A stretch of DNA of 64,000 bases from the NCBI GenBank assembly GCA_011634665.1, contig WAEK01000012.1:1283001-1347000 (forward strand), read 5' to 3'. The notes beneath the pieces were generated by a model, which ran no database searches, was not told the DNA's origin, and saw only the letters and a list, made by a program, of their open reading frames with translations. The stretch is from Mortierella sp. BCC40632 (taxonomy: Eukaryota > Mortierellomycota > Mortierellomycetes > Mortierellales > Mortierellaceae). Below are positions 23,401 through 35,220 of this stretch, in pieces; position 1 is the stretch's first letter; every line of letters starts with the position of its first letter. The position numbers were made by a program, and so were the translations under genes.

Positions 23401-25682
23401 TGAGGTCTTAACAAACCAACAGTAAGAAGATGAAGCCGCCACTTGAGCCGAGAGGAGAGCGCATGCAAGTTGAAGGGTAGAGAGGATGGAAAGACTACAA
23501 GTCAACACCTTACCAGAAAAGCTCTGAGGAGAAGCATAATCAGAAGACATGCTAGGCACCCAGATCTGCGATGACTGTTGTTGCTGGTCTGGGCTACTTG
23601 AGGGAGCAGCCAAAAAAGGACCCAAAAGGACAACGAAAAAGAAGAAAAGGAGGGGGGGTTAAAAAGTCCGTTCGTCCCACGGCATGCATATGCATGCGAT
23701 AATAAATACAAGGTGGTGAGCATAATATGCAAGAAAAAGAAAACAAAAAAGGACAACAAGGCTGACTTCCGATGGACCAAAGGTCATCCGTTTTCCTCTC
23801 TTCACTCCCCAAAGATCGATATCGCAGAAACGCTGTACCTATAAGAATGGGCCGATGGTGGAGGCCCTGTGTGGTATCCAGAGGGACGGTCCTCTTTCAC
23901 GGCGTCCATGACATGGCTCACCGAATCTCGCGTCGGTTGCTGGTTCTGTTGTTGTGGGTGCTGTGGAGGCATGGCGTGGCTGAAGAGCGCATGGTTCTGC
24001 TCTTGTTGTGGTTGCTGTTGAGGTTGCTGTTGCTGTTGCTGCTGTTGAGCTTGTCTAGGCTGCATGCTTTGATCCACAGGCGATGCTTCAAGCGGTCGGG
24101 GCAAAGAGAACAAGGAAGAGGCGGGTTATTAAGGCCCGGTATGACGATTATTTTTAAGGCGGAATGGAGCATTCAAGAATAGATGCGCCTTGAGTCGCCA
24201 TGGCGCAGAGGCAAGCATGCGGGAGAAAAAAATAAAGCACGCATGGCATTGGGGAACAGGGGGCGGGGCGGGCGAAAAGAACGAAAAAAGAGATTGAGCC
24301 ACCAGACGAACCACAGCAGCAGAAGCAGAAGCATCTCCTACCACTAGTGCCTGGCCCTGTGCTCCGACGGATCAAATTCAAGATTGGGTTGGGATTGGAT
24401 CGGCGGTGCCAGGGGCGCTCTCCGAGAGCCAGGGGAAAGGGGTGAGTTGAGAAAGAATGGGCGTTTACTTACAGTTACTCGCAGTCCAGGACGGCATCGC
24501 AAGTGGCACGCCAATGGGATGATTCGAAGGCGGTGAGGCTATGTGGGTAGCACCTGTGGGGGTGCTTGGCGAGGCTGGGACGTGGAATGCTCCTGTTGGC
24601 GAAGACTGCCTGTGGACAGGTGAGAGTGCGCCAATGTAGGAATAATTGCCTGGATGGTATACAAAATTGCTGGCCGTGGATGACATTGCCGCGGGCGAGG
24701 CTGGAGGCCCTGGTGAGATAGTAGGTGCACACATTGGCCCTGATGTCGCAGGATCGGCGTGTTGACCATGGTATTGCTTGAACGCTGGGCTGCCACCGGC
24801 AGCACCATAGTGCTGGGATGGCAGTGGTTGTTGTTGTTGTTGTTGTTGTTGTTGTTGCTGCTGCTGTTGTTGTTGTTGCTGTTGTTGTTGTTGCTGTTGT
24901 TGTTGCGTCGTATAGTGATAAGAAGGCGAGGTCGCCGGTGGCGAAGGCTGATACTGTGCATGAGCGTGGTGGTAAGCATGATGATGCGACAGTTGAAAGT
25001 GGGGCGAGTGGCTGTCGAGGTGACGGTCGGCCAGGTTCAGCGGATCCTGCGGGTGCGATGACGACGACGACGATGAAGGCTGGTACACGTCTAGTGGTGA
25101 AGGTGGCATTACCTTGTGCAGATCAGTGTGTCCATGGTTATTGGCGTGTGAGGGTGGGAGACTGGCACTGAAAGGTTGCGCGGCGGCAGCCGCAGGCGAC
25201 AACAAGTCCGTTGGCGTAGTGGGGAGATGATGTGGGTGGGGCGGAGGAGGTGGAGGCGCATAGGCGACGGCGCCGTGATGAGGCGGGGGAGGATATTGCA
25301 GGCCGGGGCCGCCGCCGCCTGCGGGGTGGGCGTGGGTGCTGCTGGGATGTCCATTGATGGCGGCATTGCCGTTACTGACGCTCTGGAGATGGTACGGATT
25401 CAGAGACGGCTGGTCCTTTCCGTCCATGGTGTTTCGCGGGGAGTGGAGGCCGAGATCGTCGCCTCGGGTGGAGCGACTGGAGGAGATCCTGCAGCCGCGG
25501 CGGTCGCTGTCGGGGAGGGGGCCAAATCGAAAGAAGCCGTTGCTGCCGCTGTCAGTGGGATCGACGCCTGCATTCGCAGAGAAGCCGACGAGAGAAGTGA
25601 GAACAGGGGCGCTGGACGGAGTAGGCGTGCTGGAGCCGGAGCCGGATAGGATGCCACAGCCAGTCGAGCTATTAAAGTGCAT
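20495..25682 (-). CDS. C2H2 zinc-finger transcription regulator with poly-Gln tracts
   Basis: Six exons, 25682-24473, 24085-23839, 23596-23514, 23073-23009, 22174-21959 and 21826-20495, close in phase to 1050 residues. Exon 4's acceptor lies in purine-rich DNA and is the weakest junction. Three tandem C2H2 fingers occupy about residues 843-935: ECSVAGCNKAYTQLHNLKSH, then a finger with AGCTKAFSQRKSLALH, then SQPGCQKAYTQLHNLRTH. Each has Cys-x4-Cys-x12-His spacing, and fingers 1 and 3 are near duplicates. The N-terminal 600 residues are low complexity: Pro-rich, His-rich and with about 27-30 Gln in the run at about 24817-24906. The tail is acidic (GEGDYGDEDKDYVGE). It is probably a nuclear DNA-binding regulator. 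No known orthologue is recognised and its targets are unknown. Confidence 0.8.
24817..24906 (-). repeat. CAA/CAG repeat coding poly-glutamine
   Basis: A trinucleotide run in exon 1 of the zinc-finger gene, mixed CAA and CAG on the minus strand, encoding about 27-30 glutamines. Mixed codons suggest selection on the protein tract rather than pure slippage. Confidence 0.85.
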
Positions 25683-26118
25683 CAAAATCCAGCAAGGCCA
25701 AGGTCATAGAGAATAGACCGGATAGAAGAGCAGCGTGGGCAGTGGTGGTGAGTATGGGTGTGAGAGGGGTTGAGCGAGACTGGGGAATGAGGAATGAGGA
25801 ATGAGGAATGGGGACGAATGGCGTGGGGATCGAGAATGGGAGACCGAGGCGAGGGTGCCGGACAGGTGTCGCGTCGGAGAGGAGAGAGAGTATGAGTGTG
25901 CGTTACTGCGTGCGTATTCAAATAGTGGTTGTCAAGAAGGCAAGAAAACTGGCAGGAAAGCTGGCAGGAAAGCTGGGCTAGAAAGAACCAGGCTGGAGAC
26001 AAGGTAGATCGGGCAGGGAGGATGGATGGTTGGCGGAGCGAAGCAAGGCAGGGGAAAGGCATGGCAAAGGATTAGCGGGCTTTCAGATCAAGGGCGGCGG
26101 AGATGAGATCAGAAAAAA

Positions 26119-26171
<53 letters not shown>
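26119..26171. repeat. (AT)n repeat, cruciform-prone
   Basis: About 53 bases of AT dinucleotides with one AATA interruption, flanked on both sides by A-rich DNA. It lies 437 bases upstream of the zinc-finger gene start. Confidence 0.9.
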
Positions 26172-27551
26172 CATATAATATAGAAAAAAATATAGAGAGA
26201 GATATAGAGAAGAGAGAGAAATAGACGTCGAGATCAGCAGAGGAGGGAAGGGACGGACGACGGCAGGGGATCTGGTCGAGGCGCAGGCAGGGGGGTTGTC
26301 AGAGCCAAGAGCGAGCCGGGGCAGAGGGGAGAGAGGAGAGAAGAGAAGAGAGAGAAGAGAGAGAAAAGAGAAAAGAAAAAAAAAAAAAAAAAAAAAGGAC
26401 AGCGGATGAGGCGGGCATTATGAGATACTCTCGGCAAATGGACGGAAAGCAACAACGTAGACCAGAAGAGGTTGTAGGCTGAGGTGTAAACGACGCCTGA
26501 CAAGCGACAGGCGTGGTCAGCAAGGTAGGGCAATTGAAAGAAGGCAAGGAAAGTAGGAATAGAACCAAAAACTCTCCTGCACCCGAACAAACAGTTCTCT
26601 CTCTGTTTGTATGTCTGTCTCTAACTCACTCACTCACTCACTCTCGCACCCACGCACACATGCACACACAAACGCACCCACAGATACACACACTCTCTTT
26701 CTCTTCTTTTTTTTTTTTTTTTTTTTTTTTTTTCAGTCGGGCGGTGCGTGGGGCGAGTCAGGTCAAGTTTGCGGTGCATGGTCTTGCTCCGCCTTGCCAT
26801 TTCAACGGTGTACCGCCCCATGAATGGGTGCAAGAGACAGTCCCCTGGCTGGACTCTGAGCATTGCGGACTGACGGTGTAATCACCTTTTTCATCACGGG
26901 CGAGAGCTATGTCAAACAAATACCTCGGAGGATGTACTCTTGCTTGCACAGGGCAGGAGCACTCCTGTCAGCATCAACGCAAGCCTGGCCATGCCTGGTC
27001 GCCTTGTAGGACAGGCTTGGCGGCGAGCAGGCGCTGGCCATCTCTCTCCGTGTGAATGCCTCTCTTACTGTTCGCCTGCGGTCTGTCACTCATTCACTCT
27101 TACTCAATCTAACTTTTCTCTCGCCTTTTTATTGCTATTATTTTATTATTACTCTGTTCGCTCATTTCCTTTCTCTCTCCCCCTCTTCTCCCAACCTCTC
27201 CCACATTCCGATCGTGTCTCGCAGACAAAAGGCTACTCTGCCGCTGACCATGGGCGTAGGGTCAGAAGCATAACACTTGCGGTCCTAAGGACCTGGACCT
27301 TCCAGGGGTGAGTCCAGGCACATTGGATCCGGGAACCGAAGCAATTGGTTCGCAACTGGTCCCTATTGTGCCCCTGCGAGTTATGGTAGCAGGATTGTCC
27401 TCTCCTTACTTCATGCCTGCTATACTTGAAGGAAGCACGGTATTCGGTGCATGGAGACGGGATAATGCCAACAACCAGCCATGACTAACCCGCAAACTGA
27501 AAGTCAAACAGCACAGGGAGAGTAACAGGGCCATTGCCCGGTTGGCCCTCG

Positions 27552-27583
<32 letters not shown>

Positions 27584-30500
27584 GAATGAGAAAAGAATAA
27601 GAGACACAGCACGGTAAAAAAAAAAAAAAAAAAAGTGGTCCAACGGTACTGTACAGTACTGCAAGACAGGCGACCTGCAGCGATAACTATTCTTCAATGT
27701 TGACAAAGTCAACTTAATTCGTGTCCCTCGCTCTTTTGCGATGCTTCTGTACTCTGCCTGACCGCTGCTCCCCAATCACCCGCTGCTCTGGTCGACGACC
27801 TTATTGGGAGAAAGAGAAGAAGGGGCAGGTCATCATCGACCGCAGGGCCTGACCTGGTTTGGCTCGCCTCACTGCCTTACCCCAGTATCCTGGCTCACTC
27901 TTATGCGCTCTCGCCAAGGTTACTCCCGCTCTTTTCCTGTTTCTTTTTTTTTTTTGTTTTTTTTTTTTTTTTTTTTTTTGTTTTGGATAGAATGTCATCT
28001 CTAGGACTGGACTTGGTCACGGCCAAAACGAGCTGAGTTTTCACTGCAGTTGTCCTCATTTGGCTTTGAGATCACCCGTATGACAGTTAAGAGGCACCTG
28101 CGGGAGGAGGGAGCCAGCGTCTGGGGACGAGTGCCTGGCGGAGCGCTCCTCACCAAGAAGGAGCAGAAGGTTGTGGGCCCACCCCAGGACAAGGCCATTG
28201 GCCAGCAGCGGGCCGTTGGACGAAATGTCCGTCCTTCGCTTGCTCGCCCAATGTCCGCTCGATTTCGTCCGTGGGATGGCGAGAGCCGCAAGCAAGGTGA
28301 AGGAAAAGGGCGAAATGAACGGTTATGAAACCTGACCAGCTCACGGAAGGAGCTATACATGAACAGTTATACCTCAAGTGAGTGTTGGCCAGCCGCGGGG
28401 CGGTAGAAAGAGATAACGAGGACGAAAACGCAAAAGTCGACGTGGGGGAAGGCGGGGGAGTGAGGGAGAAGAGATGACAAGGGTGCTGGAGAAGGGAAGG
28501 GCGGCGCATTCGAACTCCACCAGCACGTTCTCGCCACTCTCTCTCTCTCTCTCTTTTTTTTTCTGTGCAGCCCGCGGCATCCACAGAGTAAGGCCTGGCC
28601 CAGCGCCTGCCCCGCCGAGAGTACGGGATCAGAAGTATGCAAGATAAGGAACATGACCCAATCTTGGCCTGAAGCTCATCGCTTGCCGATTCAGGCACAG
28701 GGGCTCTGATGCCAGACGCCGTCCTCCCTCCTCCTCCTCCTCTCACCGACCTCCTTCTTCTTCGTTTCTCTTCATTAGTTCCCGGTCCTCCTTCATTCCT
28801 CATTTCCCCTGTTTCCTAGCGAGGCACGTTCGCCGGTCAACCTCAAAAAGCATCTAGACGAAAAGGAAACGCCGAAGAGGTCAGTCTAGACGGTGGTCAA
28901 TAGGGCACGAGGGTGGAGAGTGAGAAAGATAGAGAAAGATAGAGAAAGAGAAATAGAGAGAGGGCGTGCGAGTGTGCTGGGAACAAGAGACCGAGTTGAG
29001 TCTGAATACTGGTCTCATATTCCTCATCGCCTGCGAACAGGACAAGGCGGTTGTGCTGGTCGTCCACATGGCGACCAGCGGGGATGGGGAGGAGAAGGTG
29101 AAGAAGGAGGTAGAAGGAGGATAGGGCGAAGGAGGTGGAAGAGGCCACCTAGAAGAAAGAAAGAAAAATCAGGCGGCGCCTAATCGGTAATGCAGGAATG
29201 GTGGTTCATGGCGAATGCTGATTACGCTGATCAGATCTGCGACTTCTTGCTCATTGCACGGGTCCTGCCTTCATACTTCTGGCGCAAAGCTTGTTTTAAC
29301 AGACGGGCTGAATCGCCCAGCGAGTCCGAAGAGAGTTTGCCAAAGGGCGATCCTGGCCCTGCGGACGAATCCCGCTCCCGCTCGTCTGGCTGTGATTATT
29401 ACACACCGGCAGACATAGAAAAGGACAAAGAACAGAACAGGACAACACAGGGAAAGGTAAGGAAAGGTCAGGAAAGGTCAGGAAAGGAAAGACTGGTGCC
29501 CAGCCTTCCAGAGCGGCCCCCGTCCAACTGTCCTCCCCCTCCCCGTCCTCCCTTCTCCCCCTCACTCCCTCACTTCCCTTTCCCCCATTCTTTTGCCACT
29601 TTACTTGCCCTCGCCCATATCCGTTGCCGTTGAACGGTTGCTCTGCACAAGTCCTTAACTCAAATCACCAAAGTCGGTCAAACCCAAATCAAGACTCGAC
29701 TGTTCATGCGTAATGTATGAAGCGCAAAAGCTCCCCTCTGTCCTCTCTTTCACTCCCATCCCCCTTCCCTCTTCTCCTGCACTTTTTATTCTCGCAGGAT
29801 TGGCCTCGGGCCCATCCCTCCCCTCCACCCTCTACATCCCAAGAATGAGGAACGAGGAACAAGAGCAGGGGACATGAGCAAGTTAACAATGCCGCTGGCG
29901 ATCCTCCGCCAATACCCCCTTACCGTCGTCGATGCCATGGACTCGAACGCTCCGTGCAGAAGCATCCATCCGTCTTCCCCTGCATCTAAGCATTGCCCAG
30001 GTAGCGGGACTGGCTTTGTGTCAGGCCTGAGACGATGAGACGCTCCCGCCTCGCATTGAACCTGGCAGGACAGAAACCAGGCATGGCCAGATGCAGGGAG
30101 AAGAGGGTAGCTTCTGCACGAGGAAATCCAGCTCGCATGGGACCGTGGCATCGAGCGGTAAGGGGAAAGGGAGTGGGGAGAGAAAAGAGAAGGGAGAGCG
30201 GATCGCCCAGGCGTCGCTCTCTCCCTTCTTTCGTCGGATGGAGTCACTGCAATTCAGTAGATGGCCTTACAGCCGAGGACGAAACGCATTATAGTTTTAC
30301 CACAAGAGAGTACCGCCCACACAAACTTACACAACTGGGAAAGAGATTTGGAGAGAGAGAGAGACCGATGTCAACTGTTGTATTTATTTTTCTTGGGATG
30401 AAAAAGGTCATCATAGCAAGACTGCCATCCATACTGAGAAATGGTCATGTTTAGTTATCAGGACTGGCCAAGTAGTTGGAGACAGGGGCAATTAAGTGCC

Positions 30501-30779
30501 TCTCTCTCTGAGGACCTCATCAAACCAGCTGTCAAGCCACAAAACGGGAACGACTCTCTGAGCGCCCTGGGCGCTGTGTAAAAGTGATATCCGACTATTC
30601 AGGTGTACACTGGTAAGAGAGGAGAAGGGCGGAGAGAATACAGCATCTTGCTAGAGCAACAAATGCCAAGCTGCTCTCTCTCCCTCAAGCATATATAAGT
30701 CAGCCAGGCAGGACTCAAAGGGCTTGGACGAGTAAGGCCAGAGAAGAGAGAGAGAGAGGGAGAAAAAGGGAAAAAAAAA

Positions 30780-30834
<55 letters not shown>

Positions 30835-32043
30835 CAGGAGAAAGAGCCACAATACTGGTGAATGGCAAACACGGAAAGGCGCAGCAGCCTTAAAGGTTGC
30901 TACATCCTCAGCGCCATCATCGATCTCTGTTATTCTCAGCATGATCCTCGCGCAAATCATTTTCGTCCACCCGAGTTGATGCTTTGCTTGTGGGTTTATG
31001 TTATCGGCCTAAAATATACCCCAGTGAAAACTGGAGTTTGTGAGGCTAATATTCCCAGGCTATGAGCAAACAAACAAGATGGAGGGAGCAAATGACAGAG
31101 CTGCACATCGTCAAGAGGAAAATGAGGGCCGTCTTCACCTCTATGTGGGCTCGACCAACCCATGGGTCCACAAGCTGGAAATATATGTTCGTGCATCGGT
31201 GCCCCATCTCTGCAGTACACAGTGGGGTCTCTTTGGAGCCTCCAACTTGGTGGGCTCTTTCGGATGACTTCAATGAAAAGAATCGCGGTGAGGGGTGACT
31301 ACCAGAAGCAGGTCTCTGTAGACTAAATGTATGTACCCGCAGGAAATGGTCAAGTGCCTCGGATGCTGGCTTTTTTGCGCCGACTCTGATAAGGAAGGAG
31401 GTGCGTGGTACTCTTGAGCTCATACCGATTGGAAATATTCGGTCCCTGTGAGGTGACTAACAGACGGCTCGAGTAGCGAAAGCCAAACCGCGAGACCCTA
31501 TCAATAGTATACTTGTCAACGTATGTGCTCTTGGTCTATCCTTCTAGGCCCTGTTAGCATATCTGGGGAGAGGAGTCTTGTATGGAGGGGAAAAAAATTG
31601 CAGCTAATGGTGTATCCCCCTTATTCAAGATTCGCTAGGTATTACGGTGTACGATCAATCGATCCTTTACCTATGCTCCGGACACTGTAATTTCCGAGCT
31701 GGTCCAGTTGTGTGCTACTCAGGAAAGTGGACCCTTACATAGAAGATAAGGATCAATACTACCAAGCGCGGAGGTACACCGCCTCACCCCACACCTCGGC
31801 AGCCATTGGTATGTGCGTTGGTTTATATTAAGGGTCCTTTTGGAACCGTAGGGTAGGAGCGCTTGGGTAATCCACTGGTGCCTCTATAGTGGGTGGGATT
31901 GGTACAGCCTGCGACAAGAGATCAGCTGTCCAAACAATGAGGTCCCTCCCGGAAGAGAGAGTCGGGAGTCGGGAACGGGAGAGCCGCAGCCATCCATTGC
32001 TTCTCTACTGTGCCTTTGCAACCCTCTCTCTTTCTCCCTCCCT

Positions 32044-32084
<41 letters not shown>

Positions 32085-32598
32085 TCTCTCTCTATCTCTC
32101 TCATCACTTTTCTGCCCTGTTCGTCTGTATTCACAATCTGCCGCCACTGCTCCTCACACAATGAGCTCGTGATCCAGGTCCTTTTATTACACTATCCTTG
32201 GGGTTCGTATCACCAACACATGGTGAAAAGAGGGTAAGGTGATTAGCATGCCAGCCACTTGCAACAAACATGGCAGAAAAATTTTTCTCTAAATGAACGC
32301 ATGATTTCCAGGTATGCAACCGCAAAAACAGTAGAATCTGTATGTTAATTTTCATACAAAGCATGTTTAGCGATGAGTGTACATGTACTCAGTGTTACTC
32401 TTGCACTTTTAAACAAGCCCAGTAGCACTGGATTGATGTATGGCAATGGCATTGCTTTATATCTCTCTTCTTCATCTCATATCTTTTATTCACTCCTTAT
32501 TCCTTGGAACAGCTGGCATCTTCTCCTACTACAACAAACAAGCGACATATAGATCTCCTTTCTGTTACTTCTCCAAACCTATTTCTTTTTCTTTTTTT

Positions 32599-32600
<2 letters not shown>

Positions 32601-32650
<50 letters not shown>
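32601..32650. repeat. 50-base poly-T tract
   Basis: An uninterrupted T run, preceded by a T-rich stretch with two C interruptions, within the 9.5 kb gene-poor interval. Confidence 0.9.
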
Positions 32651-32651
<1 letters not shown>

Positions 32652-35220
32652 AGGTATATTCGACAGAGGAAACTCCACCAATGCCTCCTGTGCCGAATCG
32701 ACTTTCAATTTCTCATCGAAAAATGGTGTAAAGAGAGAGGATGTAAACATTTCCGCTCAAAAGGGAACAGAAAGCCCTACCTTGTGAAAACTAGACCAAT
32801 GTCCGACATACCTAGTACCGCCTTTCTATACTGAAAAAGGCTAAACTAGATGAAAAGAACATTTCAGACAAGGTCATGGTCTAGATTGCGCGGACTAATT
32901 AGTTCCGCACTCCACTTGTCCGTCGGGACTGACTCATCTTTGCTACCGTGCACTCGAAATCCGATACAGTTTTTACATGGAACAAGGGAAGGGAGGACAA
33001 GCTACACAGAGAGATCTGGGAGGAGAAGCAAGAGCTGCCTTGAAAGAAGGAGGTGGAAAAGAGGCGGTGTAACAAGGCTGGAACCAATGGAAGCAAGCAA
33101 TGACTGACTAAGAGAGTGAGTGAGTGGGTGAGCGAGAGATAGAGAGAGAGTAAGAGAGAGAAACGAAGAGACTCCTGAATGTGAAAGAGGGCACGTAGGG
33201 GTAACTAGCTGCACCTGTACATGCGCAATGGTATCCAAATCCCTGATGCTGAGCTGGACTTTGGGTAACGCCGCAATAAAATCACAATACGTGGCATGAG
33301 GCCAAACAATGCGGCCATCTGTTGTCCCTGTGCACTACCTTGGAAAGATACGAACAGGAATAACCTACGTCGTCTTGTTGATTTGGATGATTTGGATCTG
33401 TTTTGGAGGAAGAGAGAGGGGGTGGGTATAGAGCTCCAATATTACTGTGCGCCGTCGTTTATTCCCGTTCTCCTTCCCCTCGAGCTCAATAGGTCCGATT
33501 GCACGGCATTGCATGATAGCGTGCTCCTTGGGTTCAAATGTAAGAGACCGCGAGGCTCATTTTTGGTTATTCTGCTCGTCTTGCCATCACCATGGGCGTC
33601 TTGGCGTTAAATCTCTATCTGCTTTGACCGACTCAAACAGGGTTGCAAAAGAGGTGACCACCTTGAGCCCTTTTTTCACCAAAGACTGAGTCGGGTACAT
33701 GCAACTAATGTACTCTTGCAATATTCAACACCGTCTTGCAAAAGCAAGGGCCCTTCACCACCTTCCAACAATGGACCATTCAGAGACTTCGGGTGAATTG
33801 AAGAAATCCCTGGATCTTCCCAAGCAACCCTCATTGGTTATTACCGCCCTACCCCTTTTGACTCCGTAGAGCGCTTTGACAACATGCACAGATAATCGAC
33901 GACCCATAGAATACCATATTTATGCAGAGTCAAAATGGTATCTGGCCGAGCAAATGGTGTCGTTTGGAGAAAGAGAGCAGGCTTCAAGAAGGTCTCGCAT
34001 GATTCCTCCAGGACTAAGAAGAGAGTTTTCGTCCATTACTCTGAGGCAACTCCCTCTAGTAACACTCTACGATGGTGACCTTAGTTTAGCTCCTGTGCAT
34101 TACCAATGAACCCAGTGCTGGTATGCGTGAATTAGATGTCCGTTCTTGATCTTTCTTGAGGAGGGATCGAAACAGTAAAGAATCTTTCGAAAAAAAGAGT
34201 TTTCCTTGTCCTCTCTTCGTCTTACCAAGAGAGCCAAATTTTTCCACACAAAAATTAATGAGCGGAGCTTTTGAATTCCTCTCTTAGAACCACCTGGTCG
34301 GATTGCTTTCAAGAATTGCTCGAAATTCGTAGAAGTGGCTCTGGACAGTAGAAAAATGGTAATTCACATGTATCCAGCGCCCTACCCTACATACCAATAA
34401 CAGAAAATGAGATGCTTCGCACAAATCTGTGACCGTGACCACACATGTCACCATCGTCATCGCCAGCCAATTGTATGGACGTCGACTTTTGGCTTAACGA
34501 GAAAAAATAAAGGAAAACCGTAGGCGTATCGTTGCGAATGTTCTTGTGTAGGGAACGTAAACTTTCACATGTACAATGTGAATCGACCTGACCTTGCACA
34601 AGAGCCCCTTTAGGCATGGCACACAAATTATGGTTCAGTGTCGCATAAATCTAGCCCAGTCCACAGGCAGATGCCTGAAAGGAATTGTATCCAAAGGTCA
34701 CTCTCATTTTAAAAAAAGGTAGGCGATAGGATCTTTGATTTCACGCGTTGCACCTTTATGAACGATTTGGGCGTCCTCCTCATGCAACCCCCAGCCGCCT
34801 ACCCAACTACCTTCTTTCCTTTGTCAAATTCCTTTTTTGAGTGTTCGTTTAAACTTTGTGATCACTCACGGACCACTTCGTTTGTGCATCCTCCATTCAT
34901 GTGCGGGATGAGTTATTCTATCGAGCCAACGCGCCGCAGGAGGATCTATAGAGTGCGCCCACCGACTTTAGTTTGCCCTGGTGTACCATGATAGTGTTGC
35001 GTAGGAGCTTTTTTTTTTTTGCCCACGCGAGAAAAAAAAGGGAGCCTGCTGCACAAGCAGTCACATCTTTTTTTTTTGGCAACATCCCAGTGCATCGTTC
35101 ATGATCAAAGCATCAGAAATCAAGAACTTGCAGGCTTTCTGTCAGATTACAACGAGCTCCTTTCCCTTCTTTTGAAATTTGGATCCGCTCGCGACAGAAT
35201 ATTAAGCATTTCTCTCAAAA

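Larger units (their letters stand above)
25683..35220. other. Long gene-poor interval (9.5 kb) upstream of two divergent genes
   Basis: Separates the ATG of the zinc-finger gene (-) from the ATG of DUS1 (+). It is dominated by GA/CT-rich stretches, an AT repeat (26119-26171), poly-T runs (about 26707-26733, 27950-27980, 32601-32650) and CT microsatellites (about 30787-30830, 32051-32080). The open frames in it are repeat-derived or lack splice and family support. The left part probably holds the long leader or promoter of the regulator gene; the rest I cannot explain. Confidence 0.5.

Noticed and set aside
25176..25649. Plus-strand frame rich in Gly, Ala and Val
   Set aside because: It is the antisense shadow of the coding exon of the zinc-finger gene, whose codon pattern and splice sites are on the minus strand.
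28150..28803. 217-residue minus-strand frame with a real ATG
   Set aside because: Arg/Glu/Gly-rich low-complexity sequence over purine-rich DNA, with no domain or conserved splice pattern. It may be leader DNA of the zinc-finger gene.
33876..34626. Short frames in the gene-poor interval
   Set aside because: No starts, splice partners or recognisable motifs; lengths are as expected by chance.
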